Below are positions 8,399 to 17,399 of a stretch of DNA of 61,413 bases, one piece after another; the stretch's first letter is position 1; each line of letters begins with the position of its first letter. The notes beneath the pieces are model-generated. The model had not been told where the DNA came from and made no database searches. It saw only the letters and a program-made list of their open reading frames with translations. Made by a program: the position numbers and the translations under genes. Source of the DNA: an uncultured Agathobaculum sp. (GTDB lineage: Bacteria; Bacillota; Clostridia; Oscillospirales; Butyricicoccaceae); contig CAKSVR010000011.1 of assembly GCA_934504345.1 (NCBI GenBank), forward strand, positions 1 to 61,413, written 5' to 3'.

Positions 8399-9837
8399 TT
8401 CTTACCCTTCTTTTTCTTCGTATTTGCTTCACGCGGTGGTGGCTCCAAGTGCTTCAGTGCATTTTCAATCACTTGCCTGATATAAGCCGCTGTGACTTTT
8501 TCAAGCGGATGATAGCCGCACTTTACCAGATAATCCATCAACAGATGCAAGTCTGACGTGCCTTCATCGTTTGCGTGGTTGGTCATGTTGCGAATCTGTT
8601 TGATATACAGATAATCCCGTGCAATTGTCTGCATCTGCGGTGTCGAATAGGCTGGATTTAGCTTATATCCAGAATACGGCAGGATCTTTCCCATATCTAC
8701 AATGGTTTCAATCTGCTCGGCATAGTGTGCATCGCCGTTTTTGTCCTTTTGTGCACGGTAATAGTCGCTCAAACCGAATTTATTCAAATATTGCGTACAG
8801 TGCGAGGACCGTAAAAAGCCTTTTACAAACTGCGATACATTCGCATCGGTATATTCGCTCGAAGGCTGCAGCGGTGTGCCGTCCTCAATGCGGAGGATAT
8901 TACGCTTGCCGAAGATTTCCGCCGGAATGCGTTCGGTATAAACCGTTATCGCCTGCTGCAGCATATCTGCGGACAGACACCATCGAATCAGTCCTACCGT
9001 AGTCAGTTCCCGTTCGCGAAATGTGTAGCGAAAAGCCGGAATGAGCACACGCAGCAGAGGATCACTGCATTCGCCGACTGCTTTCAGCGCCAGATTGAAC
9101 TGTGCCATACAATCGTTGATTTGACGTGTCCTGCACAGCGTGATCGCCTCGTTAAGCGCCTCGAGTGCGTCGAGCAGCTCACCGATCCGTTCGTCCTGCG
9201 GCTCTGCGCCGAAATACTTACGCAGGGTACGCACATTGCCGAACGAACTCATCTCCTGCATGCCGCCTACCAGGTCGAACATACGGAGCAGATCGGATAC
9301 ATCGGTGATCTGCTGGTTGTTAAAATCAGCATAGGTCGCACCGATCGTCTGATTGTGGTTGTATGTCAGTACGCGGCTGAGAAGCAGCAGATACATCATC
9401 GTATTGCGCCACCCGCCGGTCGTTTCCAGCAGAATTTCATCACCCATGCTGTTTTTGCCCATGCCGCCCGGCTGGATCTCGTTCAGAACACGCTGCAGCG
9501 GACCTTCGGTAAACACCTCGTCATTCTGAAAATCAATGATCTTAAAGATATCGTCCGGTAATTTGATCTGCTTTTCTCGTGCGAACTCCAGAATATGCGT
9601 TTTGAAAAAGTCCAGCGTGCTTTCCTTTGCCTGCGGCGTTACGATACAGATGATCGACCGGACATCCGGATGTGCCAGCAGCATGGCCTTGACCGGCGCT
9701 TCGTTGGTCTGCGTGCCGGTGATCTTGTGGGCCTCGTCCATGCCAAGTACACCGGCCGCGCAGGCATAGTCCTTGGTCTTCCGCTTGGATTCATCCTCGC
9801 TCAGCAAGCTGAGGAATAGAATAATTTTTTTCGCCAT
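8395..9837 (-). CDS. CARF-HEPN ancillary RNase (Csm6/Csx1-like)
   Basis: The 480-residue protein has an N-terminal CARF domain (KKIILFLSLLSEDE; GDEILLETTGGWRNTMMYLL with the TTGG ligand loop) and a C-terminal HEPN domain with the R-x4-H motif RNMTNH at about residue 425. Such proteins are RNases switched on by cyclic oligoadenylate made by Cas10 on target RNA binding. The C-terminus is lysine-rich. The ATG at 9837 (MAKKII) is chosen over an upstream frame start because it lies 7 bp after the previous stop, behind a GAGGT site. It is co-transcribed with the effector genes. Confidence 0.88.
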   Translation of the reverse strand: MAKKIILFLSLLSEDESKRKTKDYACAAGVLGMDEAHKITGTQTNEAPVKAMLLAHPDVRSIICIVTPQAKESTLDFFKTHILEFAREKQIKLPDDIFKIIDFQNDEVFTEGPLQRVLNEIQPGGMGKNSMGDEILLETTGGWRNTMMYLLLLSRVLTYNHNQTIGATYADFNNQQITDVSDLLRMFDLVGGMQEMSSFGNVRTLRKYFGAEPQDERIGELLDALEALNEAITLCRTRQINDCMAQFNLALKAVGECSDPLLRVLIPAFRYTFRERELTTVGLIRWCLSADMLQQAITVYTERIPAEIFGKRNILRIEDGTPLQPSSEYTDANVSQFVKGFLRSSHCTQYLNKFGLSDYYRAQKDKNGDAHYAEQIETIVDMGKILPYSGYKLNPAYSTPQMQTIARDYLYIKQIRNMTNHANDEGTSDLHLLMDYLVKCGYHPLEKVTAAYIRQVIENALKHLEPPPREANTKKKKGKK

Positions 9838-9844
9838 GCTGACC

Positions 9845-11803
9845 TCACTTTTTCTTCTTTTTCGAGGGCTTTCCATTATTTGAGGAATTGTTTTGAGTAC
9901 CGTGCTTACCGAACAGTGCAGCCAGTGCATCATCCATTGAATCACACTTCGGCGCATCCTTTTCGGCTTCCTCGCGCAGTTCGGCAACCGACGGCAGCGG
10001 ATAATACATATTCTTGAACAACAGCCGCTTCGGTTCCTTCTTCTGGTCGATCGTCAGGTAATCCACCATTTCCGTATTCTCTCGGATCGTCTTTTTCAGA
10101 TAGAAGAAGTCCTTGATTTCGGGTCTATCATCCATTTCCGGTGCGGTTTTCGATTTATTATCGTTCATAAACTGCTTATACGCCTGGATGAATGGCTTAC
10201 ACTCTGCGGTTCTTCCTGCGCTCTCAAAGCCGGAAGCCGAATAGAGTGCTGCGAAATCGAACAGCCGCAGACTGTCCAGTTTGACGCTCATGCGGCCGAA
10301 GCCGTATGGCTTGCCCATGCCGATCGACTGATAGCAGCCATCATTCAGCACCAGCGACCATAGCAGCAGACCGAGTTCGTCTTTCTTAAGATTTTTGAAG
10401 CGAATCGTACCGCTGAACGTAGTTCCCTTCTTCATAGGACGCAAGGTAGTCAAAACCTTTTCATTGCCGCTTTGCGGCAGCGGGAATGCTACATCTTTAA
10501 GCCAATACTGCTTGAAACCGTTTAATTGAAAGGCATCTTTCGGCTCTTTAGGCTCATAGGAATAGTGCTTTCCTTCCTGCACATATCCCTCGAAAAAGCT
10601 GGGTTTTGGTTCGCCGAGAACGGTTTTATACTCATCAGCAGGCGCGGCACTACTTATGGCTTCAAAATCGCCGAAGGACACGCGGGAACGGTAAGATGTA
10701 TTACTGCTTTTTTGGCTTTCGTCCTTAAAATTATGCGTAAATCCTAAAATCGCGTGCGGATAGTCCAGCGGAAGTTCGTTCTGCGAGGTAATACGCTTCT
10801 GCATTTTCTGAAAACGCTCGGGCAGTCCTTCCGCAATGGAATGTGAATGACCGATACGCAGATAGCGTGCCATGCCAAAATAAATGTGCCCATCATAATT
10901 TACATAGAAAACCGGCTTGCTCTGTCCTTCCTCCGGCAGCTTCCAGAACTCCTGATATGCTTTCGCCGTATTTTTGCGCGCTTCGCAGTCCGCCTGATAG
11001 GACAAGCGGTCAGCTTCCGAAATATCAATGCCGTGCTGCGTTCGGTCGATCGGCGGAAAAACATACAAATGGTTTTCTTTCTGCACCGGTTTTCCGGTAA
11101 ACAGCAGGATACCGCGTTCCTTATCTGCCGGTGCATTTTCCGGTCGGTACAGTGCGGTGACATTTTTGCCGTCCGACTCATATGCGACTGCTTCTGTGCA
11201 GGCATATTTTTCTTTGTCGAATACCTTTTCCGTCAGGTCACGCGATACGCGCAGTACCGGCGTTTCTTCCGGCAGCGGATAGATTCGGTATAAGCCGTTT
11301 TCTCGCACCAGATAACCCGCGTTGATATTGTGCGGTATGGAAATCGACTTGCCGCTTTTGGTTTTCTCCGGCTTTACGCCGAGCGTATCCTGATAGTATT
11401 TGCGTAAAGGTTTGCGCGTACCGGCTCCGGCGATTTCGCGATAATAGATGTGGTAATCCTCCAAATCCTCATCCTTGAGCACCAAACCGTCGCCGAGAAT
11501 CTGCATATTCTCCCTTGCCATGCCGCGAATGGTAGAGCCGGGAATCATATAGCTTCCGTTTGCGCCGCGGAAGAAATCCGCTTTTTCCTGTCCGTCCGAC
11601 ACGAAAACCGGCGTTTCTGCGGTAAGCGTCAGATGAATCTCGCCGGTGTTCAGTTCTGCACAAAGTTCGTCATGCGCCGGCAGTTTGCTTACATCGGTAT
11701 ACCGCATAAACGGCTGACGCTCGGTAAACGGCACAAAGTTATACGGTGCACGAACGGTGTTTTTCAATGTTTTCGGTGGATAGTAGTTATCGTCCTTCGC
11801 CAT
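9845..11803 (-). CDS. Cas7-insertion subunit (TIGR03986-type RAMP), type III-D
   Basis: This 652-residue RAMP protein has the glycine-rich Cas7 motif IPGSTIRGMARENMQIL at about residue 90 and a second one, GMGKPYGFGRMSV, at about residue 500. A long insertion separates them. This matches the TIGR03986 CRISPR RAMP family and the Cas7-insertion subunit of III-Dv complexes. It should form part of the crRNA backbone that binds target RNA. The C-terminus ends in a poly-lysine tail after an Asn/Ser-rich linker. A good Shine-Dalgarno (GGAGGGAATGACGA) precedes the ATG. Confidence 0.87.
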   Translation of the reverse strand: MAKDDNYYPPKTLKNTVRAPYNFVPFTERQPFMRYTDVSKLPAHDELCAELNTGEIHLTLTAETPVFVSDGQEKADFFRGANGSYMIPGSTIRGMARENMQILGDGLVLKDEDLEDYHIYYREIAGAGTRKPLRKYYQDTLGVKPEKTKSGKSISIPHNINAGYLVRENGLYRIYPLPEETPVLRVSRDLTEKVFDKEKYACTEAVAYESDGKNVTALYRPENAPADKERGILLFTGKPVQKENHLYVFPPIDRTQHGIDISEADRLSYQADCEARKNTAKAYQEFWKLPEEGQSKPVFYVNYDGHIYFGMARYLRIGHSHSIAEGLPERFQKMQKRITSQNELPLDYPHAILGFTHNFKDESQKSSNTSYRSRVSFGDFEAISSAAPADEYKTVLGEPKPSFFEGYVQEGKHYSYEPKEPKDAFQLNGFKQYWLKDVAFPLPQSGNEKVLTTLRPMKKGTTFSGTIRFKNLKKDELGLLLWSLVLNDGCYQSIGMGKPYGFGRMSVKLDSLRLFDFAALYSASGFESAGRTAECKPFIQAYKQFMNDNKSKTAPEMDDRPEIKDFFYLKKTIRENTEMVDYLTIDQKKEPKRLLFKNMYYPLPSVAELREEAEKDAPKCDSMDDALAALFGKHGTQNNSSNNGKPSKKKKK

Positions 11804-11806
11804 TCG

Positions 11807-12163
11807 TCATTCCCTCCAATCGTACAGGCAGACGGCGCTCACACCGGCCTGACCGTCCTCATCAAACGTCAAATATTCGCGTACGCTGATTTCACTGCCC
11901 AGATTGCCCTGTAATTTCTTATACTGCTTTTCGATGTACGGCATATCGTCCTGCAAAATCACACTGCGGGCCCTCAGTTCGCCGTTCTCACGGAAAATGC
12001 GGATTTCGGTATCGTGATCGAAAAACCGTGCTTCTATCAGCTCATCCCAGTTGATATCCATCGGCGTTTTGCCAATAACAACACGGCTCAGCTCGGTCAC
12101 CATAACGAACTGCAGCTTTTCGGCCTGTTTCAGAGCCTGTTCTATGCTATCTATCCGTTTCAT
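11807..12163 (-). CDS. csx19: Csx19-like type III-D subunit
   Basis: The 118-residue protein has WDELIEARFFDHDTEIRIFR, resembling the conserved centre of the Csx19/TIGR03984 family, which is found only with type III-D effector genes. Its exact role is unknown to me; in the III-Dv complex it is an added subunit. It is short for the family. It overlaps the upstream cas7-2x gene by 4 bp (ATGA) and precedes the Cas7-insertion gene by 3 bp, so it belongs firmly to the effector operon. Confidence 0.7.
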   Translation of the reverse strand: MKRIDSIEQALKQAEKLQFVMVTELSRVVIGKTPMDINWDELIEARFFDHDTEIRIFRENGELRARSVILQDDMPYIEKQYKKLQGNLGSEISVREYLTFDEDGQAGVSAVCLYDWRE

Positions 12164-13434
12164 GTGCGTTCCTCCAGTGTATGCAGCCAGGCCGAAACCA
12201 GATTGTCCGTGTCGTTCAGCTTGCAGCCGTCCGCGCCGAATGTCATATCGGCGGTTTTGTCGCCGCACGCGATCGCAATGCGCGATACCTTAATATAACC
12301 GCGTCCGACAGCGCCGCCGCTGCCCAGATTATACAGTCCAAGACCAAGGTCGCGCAGTGCGTAAACCAGCAGCGCACAGCCGCAAATATCGTCCTGCGGC
12401 GCCGTGATGGACAGTGTTACACCGCTTTTCAGTGGCTCTTCGGTAAACAATCCGCGGCGTATCACACCGCCGGTGAATTTGTTGATGCGGATACGCGAGA
12501 TCATCTGCTTTTCCGCCTTGTCCAGCACCACATCGGTGAACCGCGCCCGACCGGCGATACCGTTATCGCCTTGTGCCGCACCGCGTCCGAACAGTTGGTC
12601 TACGCTCTCCGAGCAGTGCAGCAGGTTGGCGATCGCCTGCACACGGGCACGCACAGCACCCTTGACCGATGAACCCGGCAGGACTGCTGTACCGTTCTCC
12701 TTGATATTCCCGGTGAACTGCGTTCCATCTTTTTTGGTCTGTGGTACAGCATCCTTGATCAGAATGCTGTCCGCGATGCCGTTGACAGTGAATGTACATA
12801 CGCTTTCCGTGCAAACCTCCGGCAGTTCAAGCGTTTGGCCGTCAAATTCATCCTGCAGCCAAGCCTCCCGGTCGGCCTTGTCGATCATGTGATAGGTCTG
12901 GCTGCGGACTGTCAGCGCAACCCGTCCGAAGCCGTTGGATTTCTGTGCGCCCAAACGGATCTCACCTGTGTGCAGCGCACCGAGCATCTGCTCGATCTGC
13001 GCCGGACCGTCCGTATCACTTTCCGCGCCCAGCCATGTCAGAGTGAACTGCATCACGGTGCCGCGTGCCATGTGGGCCACATCGAATTTGCCGCCGTCTG
13101 CCGCAGACCCCATTTTGCCGTTGATACGCAGGCGCGGACGAAGCTGTATCGTGGTATCCTCAGACGATTTCGCGGCTTTTTCCTTGATTTCCATATCGGA
13201 AACGATGAGCTGTCCGGACTTTTCCTGCGAGCCGAACAGCACATTAGCGGCGTTCTTATCCTGCTTTTCCAGCCAGCCGCGCAATGCGCCGGCCAGAGAA
13301 GCCGCCTGGAGGAATGCCTGTCCGTCCCGGTGGCGGAGTACACGGTCGATACTGCCATCCGAAGGACCGGTACGCAAGGGCGTTTCCGTAACTGCCGTTA
13401 CCTCGTAACGAACTGCTTTATCAAACGTTGCCAT
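12160..13434 (-). CDS. Cas7-2x: tandem fused Cas7 (Csm3-like) subunit
   Basis: The 424-residue protein holds two Cas7 RAMP units. The first (about 1-200) has QAASLAGALRGWLE and LGAQKSNGFGRVAL; the second (about 215-400) has LPGSSVKGAVRARVQ, FTDVVLDKAE and GSGGAVGRGYIKV. Csm3-like subunits line up along the crRNA and cut target RNA with an Asp; candidate Asp residues occur in each repeat but which are catalytic is not certain. It overlaps the upstream fused gene by 14 bp. Two fused Cas7 copies are the hallmark of the III-Dv layout. Confidence 0.85.
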   Translation of the reverse strand: MATFDKAVRYEVTAVTETPLRTGPSDGSIDRVLRHRDGQAFLQAASLAGALRGWLEKQDKNAANVLFGSQEKSGQLIVSDMEIKEKAAKSSEDTTIQLRPRLRINGKMGSAADGGKFDVAHMARGTVMQFTLTWLGAESDTDGPAQIEQMLGALHTGEIRLGAQKSNGFGRVALTVRSQTYHMIDKADREAWLQDEFDGQTLELPEVCTESVCTFTVNGIADSILIKDAVPQTKKDGTQFTGNIKENGTAVLPGSSVKGAVRARVQAIANLLHCSESVDQLFGRGAAQGDNGIAGRARFTDVVLDKAEKQMISRIRINKFTGGVIRRGLFTEEPLKSGVTLSITAPQDDICGCALLVYALRDLGLGLYNLGSGGAVGRGYIKVSRIAIACGDKTADMTFGADGCKLNDTDNLVSAWLHTLEERT

Positions 13435-15403
13435 GGCCTGCGTCCTCCTTTCGGCTGTGGTCGAACAGGTCGCAGAGCAGCTGTACCCGTTCCGTTGTAT
13501 CCATATTTTCCATCCATGGTTCTGACGGATAAGACAGCACTGCGTTGACCAGTTGCTTTATTTTCGCAAACTTGCCGGCGGTCTGTGCGCCCTTTCCCTC
13601 ATTACGCTCGAAGAAACTGTTCAGTCTTTGCAGAACCTCTGTTTCCGTCTTATTGCGTTTGCTATCCTCGCAAATGGCCTGAATAGAGCCAAGCTGGCTG
13701 TCCGAAATACCACCGGCAAACTTGTTTTCACACTGCTCCATGATCCACGTCAGACGCTTGCGGCGCAGCTCGGCTGCGCTCTTTCGGCGCGGTGCGGCGG
13801 TGTATTCCACCGGCTGTTTTGCCTTGATGCTGCCGAACAGCGATTCCGACAGGAACAGCACCTGTCCGAACCCTTCTGCGCGGCGCAGACCCAATCCGCT
13901 CTGCTCGATGGCGGAAAGATGTTCCTCATCCGGCGATTCACCATCAAAGCTGATTTTGAACAGGCTGCCCGCATCATACATACGGACGGCCGGTGTATGG
14001 CATTTCCACTGCCGATTAAAGCCGCCGTATTCGGAAACCGAAGTGCTGCTGAATTCGGATTTTACACTTGCAACACCGAGGTTTTCCGCGAGCACATCCC
14101 AGTTGATACCGCACGGCTCACCGTACTCGTTTGTCATGCTGAGCGGTGACAGTGCCAGCATATAAAGCACCTTGTTATCATCATGACGCTGCATACTGCC
14201 GTATCGGCGGTACGCCGGAGCATCACAGGGTTCAATGCTCATGCGGCATTTACCCATGCCGTCGTAACGGTCGGCACCGATCCAGACCGTACCGCACAGC
14301 ACCTCGGCCAGCTTCGGCGCAATGGATGCATCATCAAGCAGAATATAACCATCAAACCGCTGTCCTGCGTCAATGCTGCGCGTCTGGAAGATATTCGTCT
14401 TGTCGGCACCGCGTTGAATGCGCTGACTGCCGCCGGTCCTCGCGTTCCAATAGTGCAGTACGCCGTTTTCGATCGTGCAGAACGAACCGACATCAGCACG
14501 TTTGGAGCCTTCGGAAATTTCGCCGTTCTCTAAAACCGAACGAAAATCGCTGCCGTCCTTCTGCTCATAAAACCCCTTGAGGGACGGGAGAACCGCCGGA
14601 TTGTCATTCCGCACCGGGAATGCGCTCAGAAAGCGTGTTTTCTCGGTCAGCAGCGCAATTTTGTTGGCAGCAAACCAGTCCGGCTCACGCTGCGCGAGCA
14701 GACTGGCCGCCATACCGCGCACAGCCGCACCGGCAATGTATCCGTGCGTATCCCAGCTGTTTTCACCGGAACGGTTGTAGTCGGTCATGCTGACCGGCGT
14801 TTCCGTGTAAAGCGTGTAATGCAGACAGTGGGTCTCTCCAACCGTCGGAAAGGCGGTTTTCTGCGCTTTTACCGGCTCTGCGGTAACTTTTACATGGCCG
14901 AAACCACGGCTCCGCATCGTGCCCAGCCACTTGATGCCGCGCGCGGATTCCCGCACAAGAGACACATCCTGTTCCTCACAGAAAATCCTGCCGGTAAAGG
15001 TCTGTCCTCTGCGGACGCATACCGCAGAACGCAGTGTGCCTGTCTTTACTACATCATTTTCCAAACTGGTAAACGTGCGGTGATCATAGCAGGTTTCGCT
15101 CTCCTCCGGCTTTTCTTCGAGTGTCAGCGGCGTCAGGTGTAGACGGCGGCCGCCTGCCGTACCCGTCCAGTCCTCCTTGCCGAGCAGTGCCTCCACTGTA
15201 TCCGCCGGGCCGCCGCTCCACTCGAGCCCATCCTGCATACTCCCGCGCAGCACACCCTTGAAGGTAGTACCTTTGAGATACGGATAGCCGTTCTCGTCCT
15301 GACAGACCGCGATATCCTCGCCGCCGGGAATGCTGTGACCTGAGCCGAAAATCGTATCGGAAAGCAGCTCCAACCTGACTTGTAATTCTACCTGCCTGCT
15401 CAT
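13421..15403 (-). CDS. Cas7-Cas5-Cas11 fusion (Csx10-like)
   Basis: This 660-residue protein starts with a Cas7 RAMP unit (YLKGTTFKGVLRGSM, about 45-60; RSRGFGHVKV, about 165), followed by a second RAMP segment (IAGAAVRGMAASL) and a Csx10/Cas5-like part with ALSPLSMTNEYGEP and GLGLRRAEGFGQVLF (about 500-515). The last 130 residues are helical and charged (KSAAELRRKRLTWIMEQ onward) and have the size of a Cas11 small subunit; no separate cas11 gene is present. It would bind the crRNA 5' tag and contribute backbone subunits. It overlaps cas10 by 4 bp. Confidence 0.8.
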   Translation of the reverse strand: MSRQVELQVRLELLSDTIFGSGHSIPGGEDIAVCQDENGYPYLKGTTFKGVLRGSMQDGLEWSGGPADTVEALLGKEDWTGTAGGRRLHLTPLTLEEKPEESETCYDHRTFTSLENDVVKTGTLRSAVCVRRGQTFTGRIFCEEQDVSLVRESARGIKWLGTMRSRGFGHVKVTAEPVKAQKTAFPTVGETHCLHYTLYTETPVSMTDYNRSGENSWDTHGYIAGAAVRGMAASLLAQREPDWFAANKIALLTEKTRFLSAFPVRNDNPAVLPSLKGFYEQKDGSDFRSVLENGEISEGSKRADVGSFCTIENGVLHYWNARTGGSQRIQRGADKTNIFQTRSIDAGQRFDGYILLDDASIAPKLAEVLCGTVWIGADRYDGMGKCRMSIEPCDAPAYRRYGSMQRHDDNKVLYMLALSPLSMTNEYGEPCGINWDVLAENLGVASVKSEFSSTSVSEYGGFNRQWKCHTPAVRMYDAGSLFKISFDGESPDEEHLSAIEQSGLGLRRAEGFGQVLFLSESLFGSIKAKQPVEYTAAPRRKSAAELRRKRLTWIMEQCENKFAGGISDSQLGSIQAICEDSKRNKTETEVLQRLNSFFERNEGKGAQTAGKFAKIKQLVNAVLSYPSEPWMENMDTTERVQLLCDLFDHSRKEDAGHGNV

Positions 15404-16944
15404 GCATTCCCCTCCAGTCGCTCAAAGTGGTCCATCATTTCGATCGCATCAAAAAACAGGCAGTGAGAAACCGGTTCACTGTCATTTCGGCTGCCGTCAT
15501 CAAAGGTGCGGAACGGCTGCTTGTCGATTTCTTTGCCGTTTTTCAGCATGGCGGCAAATTGGGCATACTGCTTGTCTGCCGTATCAAACTGCGCTTCAAA
15601 TATCGCGCGGAGCAGCTTGGTGATCTCGCTGTCCTGCAGCGCATAGCGGCATTCCAGATCGCCCTGCTTGATGGCACCGCGCAGCTCCTTGAGCTTGCCG
15701 CGCGCAATTTTTTCGCCGCATTCCTGCACCGCCTGCTTCATCTGCATACACATACCGCGCACGAAATCATAGGTGCGTACATTCATTTTCGTGCGTGCGG
15801 CCTCGTCCATTTTGCCTTTGAGCACCACCACCGGACGTAATTCCATGCGTTTTCCGTCCTCGGTTTCGTAGTCCGCACGAATCTCGCGGAGGTTTTCCTT
15901 GAGCTGACCGAATTCGATATGCCAATCCATCGCAGATACCGAACCATCGCCGCAGAGCGAAACGCCGTACTTCTTCGCGCTGCTGCACAGCGCCTCCGCC
16001 AGATCATATGCCTGATGGAACGGGTATTTCAGATGCACCATCGCCACACCGGCACAGGCGGCATACGGCTTTCCGTCCTGCGGATTGACTTTACCGGACA
16101 GGTGCTTCATAAACCGTTCGGCACATTCCAGACCCAGACAGCCGCGCGCGACAAAGCACACATCATCACCGGCGAGAATAACCGGACGCACCGGAAGGAT
16201 TCCGGTATTTCCTGCGGGATTGTCGGCCTCGTAATCGGCCACCTCTGCCGCCATTTCCCGAAAGGCGGCTTCAAAATCGTGCTGGATTCCCTCGCTGAAG
16301 CAGCGCAGCTTGTCGCAGCAGGCGTCCCAGCTTTCGGTTTCTGAATCGTACAGATTCTTTACACGCTTGCCCATCGAATTGCCGTCCACATGAACAACTG
16401 CAATGAAGTTCTCATCGGTCCGGCCCTGCAGGTCTGCAAAGTCCTTGGCGAACGCCCAGCCTTTCGGCGGGTCGATTGCATTCGGTGCAGTAAGCGATGC
16501 AGCTTCCGCCTTCTTCTCAATGCCGAGCGAGGTCAGCCGAAAAGATGCCTTTCGCAGAGATTTTTTCTGCTCGAGCGCTTCGGACAGCCAAACCAGATTC
16601 TGACCCGGTGTCGCCGGTTTTCCGTTCTCGTCTGTCTCCCGATATTCCATCTGCTTGGCAAACAGCTCCAGACCGTCATACTCGCGCATCGCCTTCTGCG
16701 TTACCTGCTCGGCAAAGTGCGTTGCCGTTTCTCTGTCCCCAAACTGGAGGATGGTGTGTCCGCCGCCTGCGTACACAAAATTCTCACGGCTGTTGTAATA
16801 TTCCGGCGCAGTCTGCTGGAAAAATTCCTCGCTCGTCACATAGCGGATAATATCCGAACGTGCCGCGTTATCCCTTAGGTGGATGCTTGAAAATATATAA
16901 TCCTGCTTTCTGGAAACCTCCAGAATCAAAAGTATTTTACTCAA
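15400..16944 (-). CDS. cas10: Cas10, compact type without HD nuclease domain
   Basis: The large subunit is 514 residues, short for Cas10. It starts directly in the first palm domain (LILEVSRKQDYIFSS, ARSDIIRYVTSEEF), so no N-terminal HD DNase domain is present. The second palm has VVHVDGNSMGKRVK (about 190) and LAGDDVCFVARG (about 270), an AGDD form of the GGDD motif with both Asp kept, so cyclic-oligoadenylate synthesis is plausible. The TTG at 16944 is chosen because AAAGGAGG precedes it at good spacing. It is the first gene of the operon, behind its own promoter. Confidence 0.9.
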   Translation of the reverse strand: MSKILLILEVSRKQDYIFSSIHLRDNAARSDIIRYVTSEEFFQQTAPEYYNSRENFVYAGGGHTILQFGDRETATHFAEQVTQKAMREYDGLELFAKQMEYRETDENGKPATPGQNLVWLSEALEQKKSLRKASFRLTSLGIEKKAEAASLTAPNAIDPPKGWAFAKDFADLQGRTDENFIAVVHVDGNSMGKRVKNLYDSETESWDACCDKLRCFSEGIQHDFEAAFREMAAEVADYEADNPAGNTGILPVRPVILAGDDVCFVARGCLGLECAERFMKHLSGKVNPQDGKPYAACAGVAMVHLKYPFHQAYDLAEALCSSAKKYGVSLCGDGSVSAMDWHIEFGQLKENLREIRADYETEDGKRMELRPVVVLKGKMDEAARTKMNVRTYDFVRGMCMQMKQAVQECGEKIARGKLKELRGAIKQGDLECRYALQDSEITKLLRAIFEAQFDTADKQYAQFAAMLKNGKEIDKQPFRTFDDGSRNDSEPVSHCLFFDAIEMMDHFERLEGNA

Positions 16945-16971
16945 GGCACTGCCTCCTTTCGACATGATTTC

Positions 16972-16999
16972 ATTATAGCACGATTTGGCAAATGTTCAA
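16972..16999 (-). promoter_or_regulatory. Housekeeping-type promoter of the cas operon
   Basis: The minus strand reads TTGAAC, a 16-bp spacer and TATAAT, 28 bp before the cas10 start. It differs clearly from the GTGTGAAA-N16-CGATA elements that precede the peptide genes. Confidence 0.8.
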
Positions 17000-17123
17000 T
17001 AATATTCAACAAGTTCACGTAGGTGTATTCCGGGTTTTATTGTGTACTTTGCCCTGTTTCGGGTGAAGAAAAAGCGAAAACAGACATCACCTCCTTCTGA
17101 TATGGATTTTCTATGTTACGCAG

Positions 17124-17195
17124 TCAGTCGTCAGTCGCGATGGAAATGATCTTCACGGCCAGACCGATCACAGCCAAAATCGTCTGCGGAGTCAT
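17124..17195 (-). CDS. Short hydrophobic peptide 1 (PSM-like)
   Basis: The 23-residue peptide starts MTPQTILAVIGL and ends with polar TDD. It has a Gln/Thr head, one long hydrophobic helix with a Lys in the middle and an acidic tail, and no signal peptide or leader. Size and layout resemble phenol-soluble modulins or leaderless bacteriocins, but no family match can be claimed. It has its own site GGCAGGTGAAA before the ATG, shared with peptides 2 and 3, so the three genes are tandem duplicates. It is the last gene of the peptide transcription unit, 125 bp before the cas promoter. Confidence 0.7.
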   Translation of the reverse strand: MTPQTILAVIGLAVKIISIATDD

Positions 17196-17240
17196 GGATT
17201 TCACCTGCCTTTTCGTTGGATTTGCACATTTTCTGCGGCT

Positions 17241-17312
17241 TTAGTCATCGTTTGCGATGCTGATGATCTCGGCCACCAGACCGAGGATAGCGATAATGCC
17301 CTGAGGCGTCAT
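17241..17312 (-). CDS. Short hydrophobic peptide 2 (PSM-like)
   Basis: The 23-residue peptide starts MTPQGIIAILGLVAEI and ends NDD. It is a paralogue of peptides 1 and 3 (same MTPQ-I-A-I-GL core). The GGCAGGTGAA ribosome-binding site is conserved. It has no Lys and a net negative charge, which is unusual for a cationic bacteriocin and closer to acidic modulins. Confidence 0.72.
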   Translation of the reverse strand: MTPQGIIAILGLVAEIISIANDD

Positions 17313-17399
17313 GCGGATTCACCTGCCTTTCCTGCTGTGATTCGGAATGCCTGTCCATCTATGTATGTATCACCACTCCCTGTTCCATTTCCTGATTCT

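Noticed and set aside
17043..17095. 16-codon minus-strand frame after an AAGGAGGTG site upstream of cas10
   Set aside because: The ATG is only one base from the ribosome-binding site and the product has no membrane or peptide pattern; it may be a chance match.
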